DNA of 64,000 bases from Micromonospora qiuiae (GTDB lineage: Bacteria > Actinomycetota > Actinomycetes > Mycobacteriales > Micromonosporaceae): positions 1 through 64,000 of the forward strand of contig NZ_BOPC01000048.1 in assembly GCF_016863555.1 (NCBI RefSeq). Reading direction: 5' to 3'. The notes beneath the pieces are model-generated. The model searched no databases, had not been told where the DNA came from, and was given only the letters and a program-made list of their open reading frames with translations. Positions 8,321 through 17,332 of the stretch are shown here, piece after piece. The stretch's first letter is position 1. Each line of letters begins with the position of its first letter. Position numbers and translations under genes: made by a program.

Positions 8321-8997
8321 CCGTCCCCCTCGCCGAGGAACGCCTCGGTGGCCAGCAGGTCCGGCAGCCGTACCGCCGCCAGCCGGCGGCCCGCGAAGTC
8401 GGCGTACCAGACCAACGCGCCGTCCCAGGTCAGGCCGACCGGCCGACCATCGACGAGCGCCTCCCCGAGCAGCCTGCCGTCCCGGCCGTCCACCGCCCGC
8501 AGCAGCGCGGCCTCGAAGTCGGCGTAGATCACCACGTCCCCCGCCACGGTCAGACCGGAGGGCGTACCGGGCACCGCGAACTCCCGGCGCACGGTCATCG
8601 TCTCGACATCGCGCAGCTGCACCACCGACGGGCCACGCAGGCCCATCCACATCATCACGCCGCTGGTCTCGACACCACAGAGCCGGCCACTCGGCGGCCG
8701 AACCTCCCGCTCGGCGAGGACCTCCCCGTTGGTCGGGTCGATCAGCAGGATGCGCTTCGGACGTCCACCGACCTGGCACAGCGCCCCGCCGCCCACCGTC
8801 AGGTCCGCCCGTACCCGGCGGCAGGACAGCGTACGTACCACCGCCCCTGTGGCCGGGTCGAGCGCGTAGATCTCTCCGGCCTCCTGATCCGAGTGCCAGA
8901 AGACCTCACCGTCGTAGGTGAGCCCGCACAGATAACTGCCGGGCGCCGGCAGCTCTCGGACGACGGGCAATGTCGTGTCGACACCGGGAATGGTCAT
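8278..8997 (-). CDS. Beta-propeller-like protein of unknown function (239 aa)
   Basis: The protein is made of repeating segments of about 40 residues with the pattern G-x-L-x-W-D-G/S ... x-x-x-D-x-x-T-G (for example near 25-50, 110-130 and 180-200). This resembles PQQ/SMP-30-type beta-propeller blades. No signal peptide is seen. It starts 45 bases after the CalE6-like stop, so it is probably the last gene of the warhead operon. Calicheamicin-type clusters contain many unassigned genes and I cannot give this one a role. Confidence 0.65.
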   Translation of the reverse strand: MTIPGVDTTLPVVRELPAPGSYLCGLTYDGEVFWHSDQEAGEIYALDPATGAVVRTLSCRRVRADLTVGGGALCQVGGRPKRILLIDPTNGEVLAEREVRPPSGRLCGVETSGVMMWMGLRGPSVVQLRDVETMTVRREFAVPGTPSGLTVAGDVVIYADFEAALLRAVDGRDGRLLGEALVDGRPVGLTWDGALVWYADFAGRRLAAVRLPDLLATEAFLGEGDGQRGADRPAPGSAV

Positions 8998-9042
8998 CGA
9001 AAACCCCTTTCGTCGCGGTGGAGTCGGTCGGCCCGGCCCGGG

Positions 9043-10179
9043 TCAGCCGCCGTCTGCGAGCGCCCGGGACAGGTCCTCGACCAGGTCGCGGCTGTCCTCG
9101 ATGCCGGCCGAGAGGCGGATGAGCGAGTCACTGATGCCCCGGCGGGCACGGACCTCGGCGGGCACCGGCCGGTGCGTCATCAGCGCCGGACACTCCACGA
9201 GGGAGTGCACACCGCCGAGGCTGACCCCGCAGGAGAACAACGCGAAACGGTCCAGCAGCCGCGCCGACGGGCCCCCCAGATACTCGAAGGACACCATCGA
9301 ACCGGGCCCGGTCATCTGGGCCTTGGCCACCGCATGCTGCGGATGCTCGGCAAGCCCCGGATAGTGGATCCTCCCGACGACCGGGCTGGCTCGGAGCCGC
9401 TCGACCAGCGCCCACGCGTTCGCCACCTGCCGATCCACCCGCAGCGACAGGGTGTGCAGGCCCCGCCGGACCAGAAAGCAGTCCAGCGCGCCCGGCACGT
9501 TGCCGGCCGCCGTCCGGTACGACCGGTACGACGCGTGCAGTTCCTCGTCCCGGTAGACCAGAGCGCCACCCAGCACGTCGGCGTGCCCGGCGATCGATTT
9601 CGTCGTGCTGTAGAGGGAGACATCCGCGCCCAGGTCCAGTGGACGCTGAAGCACCGGACTGGCGAAGGTGTTGTCCACCACCAGCCGGGCACCGCGCTCG
9701 TGCGCCCGGCCGGCGACCTCGGCGATGTCCACCACGCTCAGCAACGGATTGGTGGGCGTCTCGACCCAGACCAGCGCGACACCCGGGACGTCCAGCGCAC
9801 TGTCGATCCCCTCCGGCGTGGTCAGGTCGGCGTAGCGCACCCGGACGCCCTGCCGGGCCGCCCGCTCGAACAACGCGTCGGTGCCGGAGTAGACGTCGTC
9901 GGTGCTCACCAGGCATTGCCCCGGGCGCAGCTGGGCGAGCACGGTCGCCGCGGCGGCCTGCCCAGAGGACAGGACGGTCGCGAACCGCGCCCCCTCCAGT
10001 TCGGCCAGGCACTCCTCCAGCTGCTCCCGGGTCGGGTTCTCTCCTCGCCCGTAGAAGTAGCGGGGGTCGTCCTGCGCCCGCCGCTCGTACGTCGTCGAGA
10101 CGTGGATCGGCGGCACCACGTCTCCGGTGCCCGGCGTGACCCCACGGCCTCCGTGCACCAGGCGCGTGTCGAAACGCAT
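9043..10179 (-). CDS. calE6: CalE6-type PLP C-S lyase (methionine gamma-lyase / cystathionine gamma-synthase family)
   Basis: Cys/Met-metabolism PLP enzyme, 378 residues. PLP lysine K194 lies in S-T-T-K-S-I-A-G-H; the conserved Y97 (V-Y-S-G-T), Y-F-Y-G-R-G-E-N-P-T (41-50) and D169-N170-T171 are present. In the calicheamicin pathway CalE6 is reported as a methionine gamma-lyase. It starts 3 bases after the thioesterase stop, which places it in the warhead operon. It probably releases a thiol or persulfide for the sulfur chemistry of the enediyne, but the acceptor is unknown. A primary-metabolism role is less likely given the operon. Confidence 0.88.
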   Translation of the reverse strand: MRFDTRLVHGGRGVTPGTGDVVPPIHVSTTYERRAQDDPRYFYGRGENPTREQLEECLAELEGARFATVLSSGQAAAATVLAQLRPGQCLVSTDDVYSGTDALFERAARQGVRVRYADLTTPEGIDSALDVPGVALVWVETPTNPLLSVVDIAEVAGRAHERGARLVVDNTFASPVLQRPLDLGADVSLYSTTKSIAGHADVLGGALVYRDEELHASYRSYRTAAGNVPGALDCFLVRRGLHTLSLRVDRQVANAWALVERLRASPVVGRIHYPGLAEHPQHAVAKAQMTGPGSMVSFEYLGGPSARLLDRFALFSCGVSLGGVHSLVECPALMTHRPVPAEVRARRGISDSLIRLSAGIEDSRDLVEDLSRALADGG

Positions 10180-10182
10180 CGG

Positions 10183-10629
10183 TCACCCCATCCCGACGCC
10201 GGCACTGCGGAACGGTGACAGCGCCCGGACCAGGCCGGCCGGTACGCGGGCCGGCTCGGTACGCCCGTTCGGCCCACGCATGCAGGCGATCCGCTGCCGC
10301 CCTCGGGCCACCAGCAGGTCATCGTCGGCGATCCGCAGGTAGTCGAAGGCCAGCTCGATCTGCGTCTGGGTCAGCTCGGCCAGCCGCATGCGTACCGCCA
10401 GCCGGTCGAACGGGGCCAGCTCGGCGAAGAACTCGCAGTCGACCTTCAGGGTGAACAGTTTCAGGTCGCCCCGCAGCTCGTCGAGCACCTCCGGCGCGTG
10501 CTCGTGCAGGAACATCTCCCGGCACCGGCCCTGCCAGCGCAGGTAGTTGACGTAGTAGACGTTGCCGACGAGGTTGGTCTCCTCGAAACCGATGGTGTGG
10601 TGGTACTCGTAGTAGCGCGACACTGTCAC
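10183..10629 (-). CDS. calE7: Enediyne hot-dog thioesterase (TEBC, CalE7/SgcE10 type)
   Basis: Hot-dog-fold thioesterase of 148 residues that releases the linear polyene from the enediyne PKS. The start of the protein has the family pattern Y-E-Y-x-H-x-x-G-F-E-E-T-N-x-x-G-N-V-Y-Y-V-N-Y. The arginine/glutamate region expected in CalE7-like enzymes follows. The GTG at 10629 overlaps the PKS stop by 4 bases (GTGA), so it is coupled to the PKS. This pairing of PKS and thioesterase is the hallmark of enediyne clusters. Confidence 0.92.
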   Translation of the reverse strand: MTVSRYYEYHHTIGFEETNLVGNVYYVNYLRWQGRCREMFLHEHAPEVLDELRGDLKLFTLKVDCEFFAELAPFDRLAVRMRLAELTQTQIELAFDYLRIADDDLLVARGRQRIACMRGPNGRTEPARVPAGLVRALSPFRSAGVGMG

Positions 10630-13600
10630 CCCTCCGTCCCGTTGAGGACCGCCACCACGACCCGCTCCGCGGCACCCGCCACCGTGCACACCCGGGTGGC
10701 GATCCGCACGCCACCGGAGTCCAGCACCACCCACCCGTCCGGGGCGGCGCCGGACACCAGGGTCAACGGACCGCCGGTGTGCCCCGCCTTCTGCAGGCAT
10801 TCGGTCGCGCACCACACCCGGGTCGCCGCGAGGTCCGGCGTGTCACCCACCTCGGCGACGAGCAGCGCCGCCAGCGGCCCGTGCCGACCGATCAGGCCGC
10901 GCCGGGCGTCCGCCGAACGGACCGTCACCGGCTCGACGTCGCAGGCCAGCGGAGCGCCACCGATCACCGCGAGGCGCAGTGGCGCGGAGTACGCCACCGA
11001 CACCTCACGCATGCCGTCGACCTCGGGTCGCCCGTCCGGTCGGTGCCGTACGACCACTGGCCGGCCGGCCGCCCGGGACAGCAGTGTGTCGGCATCGCGC
11101 GGCCCACCGCCCGGCGCGGCAGCCACCGCGATGTCCCCGGTGAACACCTCCGCCAGATGCCGCTGCAACAGCGGCCCGAGCAGCACCGCCGGCCACCCCG
11201 CAGCCGGTGCGTGTGGGCGTACCGCGCGCAGTCGAAGCCCCGTCCAACTCTCGATCACCGTGCCGGTCGCGTCACGGACCACCGCGTCGTAGACGTAGCC
11301 GGTGCCATGCTGCTCCCGTTCCCAGGCGGTCATGGTCACCGTCTCGGCGGCGGAGAGCTTCGGACCGGCGGACCAGATCCGGTCGATGCCCTCCGGCAAC
11401 AGCGTCGCGTCCGGCACGCACACCTGGATGCCGTGCATGAACGCGTCCCGGGCACCGGGGTCGCCCAGCACGAGACGGCCCGGTAGGAAACGGCTGAACC
11501 ATTCGCCCGCGTCGCTGGTGGTCACCTCCGCCTCCACGAGCCGCGCCGCCACCTGTCGGTAGCCGTGCAGCCGCTGGAACCGACCGGTCTGGAACAGCAG
11601 GTCACCATAGAGGTCGTGAGCGGGTTCCAGGGGCAGGGCCGGCAGCTCCGTCTGCCTCGGTGCGGCGGTGTCCTCCGGGTACGACCCGTCCGGCGCGAAC
11701 CGCATGCGGGCCCGGAAGTGATCCGCCGCGAACCCGGTCGCGGCGCTGCGGATCACGACGTCGATCACCTGTGCCGACCGGACCAACGCGGCGACCCGGA
11801 TCGTGACACCGTCCTGCGGGTCGACCACCACCGGCCGGTCGAACCTGACATCTTCGATGACCGGCACCCCCGGGTGGCGGGCCAACGCCGTGGCGACCTG
11901 GGCCATGGCCTCCAGGCCGAGCACCGCGGGGAAGAGCAGGTCACCGTCGAGCTGATGATCGGCCAGGTACGGGTCGGTGGTGGGCGCGAGATCCACCTCG
12001 CAGACGAGTTCCACACCGTCGTAGCGGATGAGAGGTCGCTCGGTGAACCGCAGCAGTGGCAGGTCCGGTCGGTGGTACCGCAGGGTCTCCAGCCCGCCGG
12101 TACGCCCGGTGACCACCACCACCGGCGGCAACGTGTCGTCGGAGAGCACCTCGCGCAGGACACGCAGTCCGTCCTCCGGGCCGATCGGGGTGACGCCACG
12201 GCCACTCAGCGCCTCGACCACCGACAGTCGTTCCCCCATGCCGACGCCGGACCACACCGACCACTCCAGGCAGACCGCGCGGCACCCCGGGTAGGTGGCC
12301 GCGACATCCCGGGTCAGCTCAGCGAGCGCCTCGTTGGCGGCGGCGTAGTGCGCCTCGCCGTGCAGCCCGGCCCGCCCGATGATGCTGCCGAACGTCACGA
12401 GCAGCCGCAGCCGCGCGGGGTCGATCGCGGCGAGCACCGCGCGCAGCCCGCCCACCTTCGGCGCGAACACCTGGCGCACCGCGGCTTCGTCGAGGTCGCC
12501 CAGCGCGGTGGGGGTGTTCAGCCCGGCGCCGTGCAGCACGGCGGTCACCGGGCCCCAGTCGGCGGTGAGGTCGGCGACGGCGGCGGCTACCGCGGCAGCG
12601 TCGGTGACGTCCACCCGCAGGTAACGTAGGTCGCCGGCGGAGTCACGGAGCCGGGACAGGTTCGCGGCCAGCACCTCGTCGGTGGCCGGGTCGGAACGAC
12701 CGACCACCGCCAGCCGGCCACCGCTCTCCCGGGCCAGCATCGCGGCCGCCTCGGCGGTGATGCCCTTGCCACCACCGGTCACCAGTAGCACGTCCTCCGG
12801 CCCTAGGGGCAGCGGACCCGGCCGGGAATCGACCGGAGCCGGCCGCAGCATCGGCACCCGGCGGATGCCCGCCGCGTCATACGTCACCTCGGTGAAGTCG
12901 ACGGTGCCGGCCACCTCGGCCACCACCTGGTCCACAGTGTCCGGTCCGAGCGGCGTCGTCACCACCGTGGTCCGCAGCCGGTCGCCCTCCAGTCGGGCGG
13001 TCTTCGCCAGCGCCCCACCCCGTGCCGCCGGCTGCACCAGCACCAGCCGGCCGCCGGCGGATTGCCGCAGCGCGGCCTGGGCACCGCGTACCGCGATCTC
13101 CAGGTACGCCTCGTCGGGGTCGTCCGGCAGGCAGACCAGGACGCCAGAGCCGAGCCCGGCCTCCTCCAGCGCGCACCGCAGCGGCTCGGCGAGCGGATGG
13201 CCGGGACTGGCGAAGAGCTCCCACCTGCCCCCGGTGCCGGCCAGCTCGCCCGCCGGCACCGGCTCGTCGACCATGTCCACGACGAAGGTTCGTACCCAGG
13301 GCGCGACCCCGGCGACGAGATCGGCCCGTCCGGCGGTGTCCTCACGCCCCCGGGCTTGCAGCGCCTCGGCCATCTCCCGCAGGGTGGCGGTGGCGAAGTT
13401 GGTCGGCACGGACACCGCCGACAGCCCCATCGCACGCGCCGCCTCGCTGACGATCTGCCCCACGGTGATCGAGCTCATGTGCAGATCGTCGAGGAGGCGA
13501 CTGTCCTCGTGGAGCACCTCCACCGGCAACTCCGCCCGCTGCGCCACCAGCTGGCGGACCAGCTCCAAAGCCCCGTCGCCGGCAGGGAGCGCGACCTCGG

Positions 13601-16373
13601 CGGCCGGCGTGGGCGACGCGGCGGTGGCCGGCACCGCCACCTGGGGAGCGGACTCGCAGGGGTTGGCGAAGAAGGTGCCGGGCCGTTCCAGGTCCAACGG
13701 CCGGGTGAACCGGTCCTCGAACAACGCCGGATAGCTGGCCGGACCGCCCAGCACGTACACCGCGCCGACGGCGGTGAGCAGGCCGACGAGAGACTCGGCG
13801 TCGGTGTCCAGCGCCAGCGCCGGAAGGTCCGGCATCTGGTCGCGGGCCAGCCGGGTGAGCACCTGCCCCGGCCCCACCTCGACGAACAGGTCGACCTCGA
13901 CCGCGGCACGGGCCAGTGCCGCGGTGAAACGCACCGGCGCCTGGATCTGCCGGTGCAACAGCTCGACCAGGTCGGTGTCCGGTGGCAGCACGATCCCGGT
14001 CACCGTCGAGGCCACCCGCCGCAACGGCGGGCCGAACCGGCACGACCGCAGCCGTTCGCCGAAGGCTTCGGCCGCAGGCGCCATCAGCGGCGAGTGGAAC
14101 GCGTGCGAGACATCCAGCCGGGTGCAGGCCAGCCCGGCCAGCGAGGCCCGCCGAGCCACCTCGCCGACGGCGTCGTCAGTGCCGGCCACCACCGTCTGTC
14201 GGGGGCCGTTGTAGCCGGCCACCACCGCGCCCGTGCCGTCCAGCAGGGCGGCGGTCTCCGTCGGGTCGCCGATGACGCCGGCCATCGCACCGGGCCGGGC
14301 CAGGCTCGCCATGAGCTGCCCCCGCGCCGCGACCAGATCCCGCAGCTCACCCTCGTCCAGGCAGCCCGCCCAGTGCAGGGCGGTCAACTCGCCGAGGCTG
14401 TGCCCGACAGCGACGGTGGCATCGATGTCGAGCGCGTCGAGCACCCGCAACGCGCCGATCGACCCGGTGACGATGCGGGGTTGGGCGGCGGCGGTCGCGG
14501 CGCTCGCGCCACGGTCACCGCCCGGGGCGTCGCCGGCGGCCCGCCAGACGTCGTCCACCTCGGTGAATCTCCGGCGCAGTGCGCCGCCGCCCCAGCCCTG
14601 ACCGGACCCCTGGCCGGGAAAGAGGAACCCAACGCGGACCGGACGGGTGACCCGCCCGACGAAGACACCCCGCCCCGGGTCGACCAGCCTGCCCGGGGCA
14701 CCGGGTGCCAGCGCGGCAGCCGCCGCCTCGAGCGCCCGCTCGGCCTCCCGAGGGGTACGGGCCACGAGGGCGGCGCGGTAGGCCCGCCCACGTTGCTGCC
14801 GGTGCAGCGTCGCCGCCAGGTCGGACAGGTCGGCGAAGGCGAGCCCGGCCACCACTGGCCGTAGCTGCTCCAGCCGTTTCCGCAGGGCGTCCGGGCCGTC
14901 GGCGTCCACCAGGAGCAGCTCGGCGTCCTGCGCCGACCGGGCGAGTTGCCGGGTACGCCGGTCCAGCTGCCGGCGACGCGGACGTACCGGCCCGTCGATC
15001 ACCAGGTGGGTGTTGATGCCACCGAACCCCATCGCGGTGATCCCGGCCCGCTGCGGGGCGTTGTCCGGCCAGGGCTCAGCACGGCGGACCACCCGCAGCG
15101 CCGGCCGGTCACCGACGAGTTCGGCGTGCGGATCGGTGCAACCGACGGTCGGCGGGATGACCTGATGGTGCACCGCGAGTACGGCCTTGATCAGCCCGGC
15201 CACGCCAGCCGCCGCCTTGGTGTGACCGATCATGCCCTTGATGGAGCCGATCGCCGCGGGTGCGGCCTGCGGGTCGGCCGACCGTCGTTCCGCGCCGAGC
15301 GCCCTCAGTTCGGTGGCGTCGCCCACCGCTGTCCCGGTGCCGTGCCCCTCGAACAGCGGCACGGTTTCCACGCCGAAGCCGGCCCGCTGGTACGCGCGGC
15401 GCAGCGCCAACCGGTAGCCGTCGGCCTCGGGTCGGGTCATGCCGCCATGTCCGTCGGAGGAAACACCCCAGCCGGCGACCGTGGCATAGATGCGGCGGCC
15501 CTGCGCGAGCGCGTCCCGCTCCCGCATCAGCACGACCATGCCGCAGCCCTCACCCGGCCAGAATCCGTTGGACCGGCGGTCGTAAACGTACATCTCCTCC
15601 CTGGCCAGGGCGCCGGTGCGGGCGAAGCCGACCATCTCGAACGGGTCGATCGACAGGTCCACTCCACCGGCGATCGCCACGTCGACGTCATGGTCGGACA
15701 GATTGCGACAGGCGGTCAGCACGGACAGCAGCGAGGAGGCGCAGGCACCATCCACCGTGTAGCCACCACCGTGCAGGTCGAAGTAGTTGCAGATGCGACC
15801 GGCGATGGTGTTGGACAGGCCACCGGCGAGGCTGTCCTCGGTCACCTCCGGAAACGGCGACTTGTAGGAGGACTCCAGACCGGCGAGGAAATCTGCCACC
15901 CGCTCGTCGTCCCAGCCCTGCTCGCCCAGCGCGGCACCCACCACCCGCCGTACGTACGGCCAGCGCAGCCGCATCGTCCCCGCCCGGGTGAATTCGCCGG
16001 TCAGCGTGTTACCGACGACGACGGCCGTACGCTCGCGGGGCAGTCCGTCGCCCTCGGCGAACCCGGCGTCGGCCAGTGCCTGCGCGGCCATGTCCAGCGC
16101 CAGCCAGTGGGTCAGGTCGGTGGACCGGTAGGTGCTGCCGCTGACCTTGAAGCCGACCCGGTCGAACTCGTACCCCTCGATCACCGCAGCGTTGGCCGCG
16201 TAGTAGCGGTCGGCCGCGGTCGGGTCCGCCGACCAGTAGTCCTCGGCGCGCATCCGCTCGTCGGGCAGCCGGCGGAACGCCCGCCGCCCGGCGAGGGCGT
16301 TCTCCCAGAGTTGGCCGGGTCCGACGGCGTCGGGAAACCGGCAGGCCAGGCCGACTACGGCTATCCGACTCAT
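10626..16373 (-). CDS. calE8: Enediyne iterative type I polyketide synthase (PKSE, CalE8 type)
   Basis: This 1915-residue enzyme builds the polyene precursor of the warhead. Domains in order: ketosynthase (about 1-460; C211 in D-G-A-C-A-S-S, H344, H384), acyltransferase (about 580-880; S659 in G-H-S-L-G), an ACP near 940-1005 with the enediyne-type D-L-H-M-S-S (S967 the likely phosphopantetheine site), ketoreductase (about 1190-1430; V-T-G-G-G-K-G at 1198-1204, Y1343), dehydratase (about 1450-1720; H1473 and D1643), and a C-terminal integrated phosphopantetheinyl transferase (C-D-V-E near 1811 and a W-C-A-T-E-C-L motif near 1857). No enoylreductase or standard thioesterase is present. ATG 16373 overlaps the UnbU stop by 4 bases. 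Confidence 0.97.
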   Translation of the reverse strand: MSRIAVVGLACRFPDAVGPGQLWENALAGRRAFRRLPDERMRAEDYWSADPTAADRYYAANAAVIEGYEFDRVGFKVSGSTYRSTDLTHWLALDMAAQALADAGFAEGDGLPRERTAVVVGNTLTGEFTRAGTMRLRWPYVRRVVGAALGEQGWDDERVADFLAGLESSYKSPFPEVTEDSLAGGLSNTIAGRICNYFDLHGGGYTVDGACASSLLSVLTACRNLSDHDVDVAIAGGVDLSIDPFEMVGFARTGALAREEMYVYDRRSNGFWPGEGCGMVVLMRERDALAQGRRIYATVAGWGVSSDGHGGMTRPEADGYRLALRRAYQRAGFGVETVPLFEGHGTGTAVGDATELRALGAERRSADPQAAPAAIGSIKGMIGHTKAAAGVAGLIKAVLAVHHQVIPPTVGCTDPHAELVGDRPALRVVRRAEPWPDNAPQRAGITAMGFGGINTHLVIDGPVRPRRRQLDRRTRQLARSAQDAELLLVDADGPDALRKRLEQLRPVVAGLAFADLSDLAATLHRQQRGRAYRAALVARTPREAERALEAAAAALAPGAPGRLVDPGRGVFVGRVTRPVRVGFLFPGQGSGQGWGGGALRRRFTEVDDVWRAAGDAPGGDRGASAATAAAQPRIVTGSIGALRVLDALDIDATVAVGHSLGELTALHWAGCLDEGELRDLVAARGQLMASLARPGAMAGVIGDPTETAALLDGTGAVVAGYNGPRQTVVAGTDDAVGEVARRASLAGLACTRLDVSHAFHSPLMAPAAEAFGERLRSCRFGPPLRRVASTVTGIVLPPDTDLVELLHRQIQAPVRFTAALARAAVEVDLFVEVGPGQVLTRLARDQMPDLPALALDTDAESLVGLLTAVGAVYVLGGPASYPALFEDRFTRPLDLERPGTFFANPCESAPQVAVPATAASPTPAAEVALPAGDGALELVRQLVAQRAELPVEVLHEDSRLLDDLHMSSITVGQIVSEAARAMGLSAVSVPTNFATATLREMAEALQARGREDTAGRADLVAGVAPWVRTFVVDMVDEPVPAGELAGTGGRWELFASPGHPLAEPLRCALEEAGLGSGVLVCLPDDPDEAYLEIAVRGAQAALRQSAGGRLVLVQPAARGGALAKTARLEGDRLRTTVVTTPLGPDTVDQVVAEVAGTVDFTEVTYDAAGIRRVPMLRPAPVDSRPGPLPLGPEDVLLVTGGGKGITAEAAAMLARESGGRLAVVGRSDPATDEVLAANLSRLRDSAGDLRYLRVDVTDAAAVAAAVADLTADWGPVTAVLHGAGLNTPTALGDLDEAAVRQVFAPKVGGLRAVLAAIDPARLRLLVTFGSIIGRAGLHGEAHYAAANEALAELTRDVAATYPGCRAVCLEWSVWSGVGMGERLSVVEALSGRGVTPIGPEDGLRVLREVLSDDTLPPVVVVTGRTGGLETLRYHRPDLPLLRFTERPLIRYDGVELVCEVDLAPTTDPYLADHQLDGDLLFPAVLGLEAMAQVATALARHPGVPVIEDVRFDRPVVVDPQDGVTIRVAALVRSAQVIDVVIRSAATGFAADHFRARMRFAPDGSYPEDTAAPRQTELPALPLEPAHDLYGDLLFQTGRFQRLHGYRQVAARLVEAEVTTSDAGEWFSRFLPGRLVLGDPGARDAFMHGIQVCVPDATLLPEGIDRIWSAGPKLSAAETVTMTAWEREQHGTGYVYDAVVRDATGTVIESWTGLRLRAVRPHAPAAGWPAVLLGPLLQRHLAEVFTGDIAVAAAPGGGPRDADTLLSRAAGRPVVVRHRPDGRPEVDGMREVSVAYSAPLRLAVIGGAPLACDVEPVTVRSADARRGLIGRHGPLAALLVAEVGDTPDLAATRVWCATECLQKAGHTGGPLTLVSGAAPDGWVVLDSGGVRIATRVCTVAGAAERVVVAVLNGTEG

Positions 16374-17332
16374 GCCCGCACCATCTCGCGTGTCACGTTG
16401 GCCGGCACCTTGCCGTCCACAGCCCCGGCATCGGTGGGCTGCGGCCGGGCGGCGAGGCGCACCGCGTGCAGCGACCACAGGAAGCCGCCACGGATCAGGC
16501 AGACGATCGCGGTGGCGAAGAACAGCCCGTACACGATGGATGCGCCGGTGAGCACGCCGTAGACCAGAGCGACACTTCCACCGAAGGCGAGCTGCGACCA
16601 CGGCTTCGACGGCGTCGTCCCCGGATCGGTGATCATGTAGTTGGTGAACAGCACGAACGCCACACCGGTCATGGGGATCAGCGCGGTGACGATGGAGGTG
16701 TCGAGCACCAGGCCACGGAACACCGCCTGGAGGACGAACACCCCGAGCCAGCCGACGATCAGCCACATGCGGCCGGTGAGCTTGGCGTTGAGCAGCGTCC
16801 CGAAGACCACGATCGCCGCCGGAACGATCCAGTCGCCGACGCCGGTGAGGTTCTCGGTGAAATGGTACGGCGGTGCGATGGAGATCCACGGAAACAGCAG
16901 CAGCGCGACCGCGATACCGAAGTTCGACGGGTTCATGTGATGCCGGAGCCGGCCGTTGACCGGCGCTCGGAACAGCCACTTGCCGCTGATCGCGATCATC
17001 ACCGCCAGGAGCATGACCGGCAGCTGGTCGTTGACGTACAGCAGCATGTTCACGGCGAGGCTGGTGATGTGCGCCGGGTAGAGGAACTCGATGAATCCGC
17101 GTACGCCGCCGCCGAGGTAACGGGCGCGGCGCTCCTCGGCCCACGCGCCGATCGTCTCCAGCAGGATCTCGACGCTGTACCCCACCGCCAGCGCGAGCAG
17201 TGGCCACGCCCAGGCCTGCTCGAACCCGAGCACGGTGTATCCGAAGATGTTCAGGACCGTAATGGAGATGGCGAACCTGCGCAGCGCGGTGACGATCCGC
17301 GGGTCCTTCTGGTGGATACGATGCTGACTCAT
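16370..17332 (-). CDS. unbU: UnbU-type integral membrane protein of the enediyne cassette
   Basis: A 320-residue polytopic membrane protein with about nine hydrophobic segments starting near residue 22. It contains the conserved loop H-H-M-N-P-S-N-F-G, shared with the RnfD/NqrB-like electron-transport membrane subunits, and the late motif N-Y-M-I-T-D-P-G-T-T-P. It belongs to the five-gene warhead cassette (UnbL, UnbV, UnbU, PKSE, TEBC) found in all known enediyne clusters. Its biochemical role is unknown. The start overlaps the UnbV stop by 4 bases. Confidence 0.92.
   Translation of the reverse strand: MSQHRIHQKDPRIVTALRRFAISITVLNIFGYTVLGFEQAWAWPLLALAVGYSVEILLETIGAWAEERRARYLGGGVRGFIEFLYPAHITSLAVNMLLYVNDQLPVMLLAVMIAISGKWLFRAPVNGRLRHHMNPSNFGIAVALLLFPWISIAPPYHFTENLTGVGDWIVPAAIVVFGTLLNAKLTGRMWLIVGWLGVFVLQAVFRGLVLDTSIVTALIPMTGVAFVLFTNYMITDPGTTPSKPWSQLAFGGSVALVYGVLTGASIVYGLFFATAIVCLIRGGFLWSLHAVRLAARPQPTDAGAVDGKVPANVTREMVRA

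Noticed and set aside
7906..10218. A 770-codon plus-strand open frame
   Set aside because: Covers the DUF899, propeller and CalE6-like genes in other frames and has no domain.
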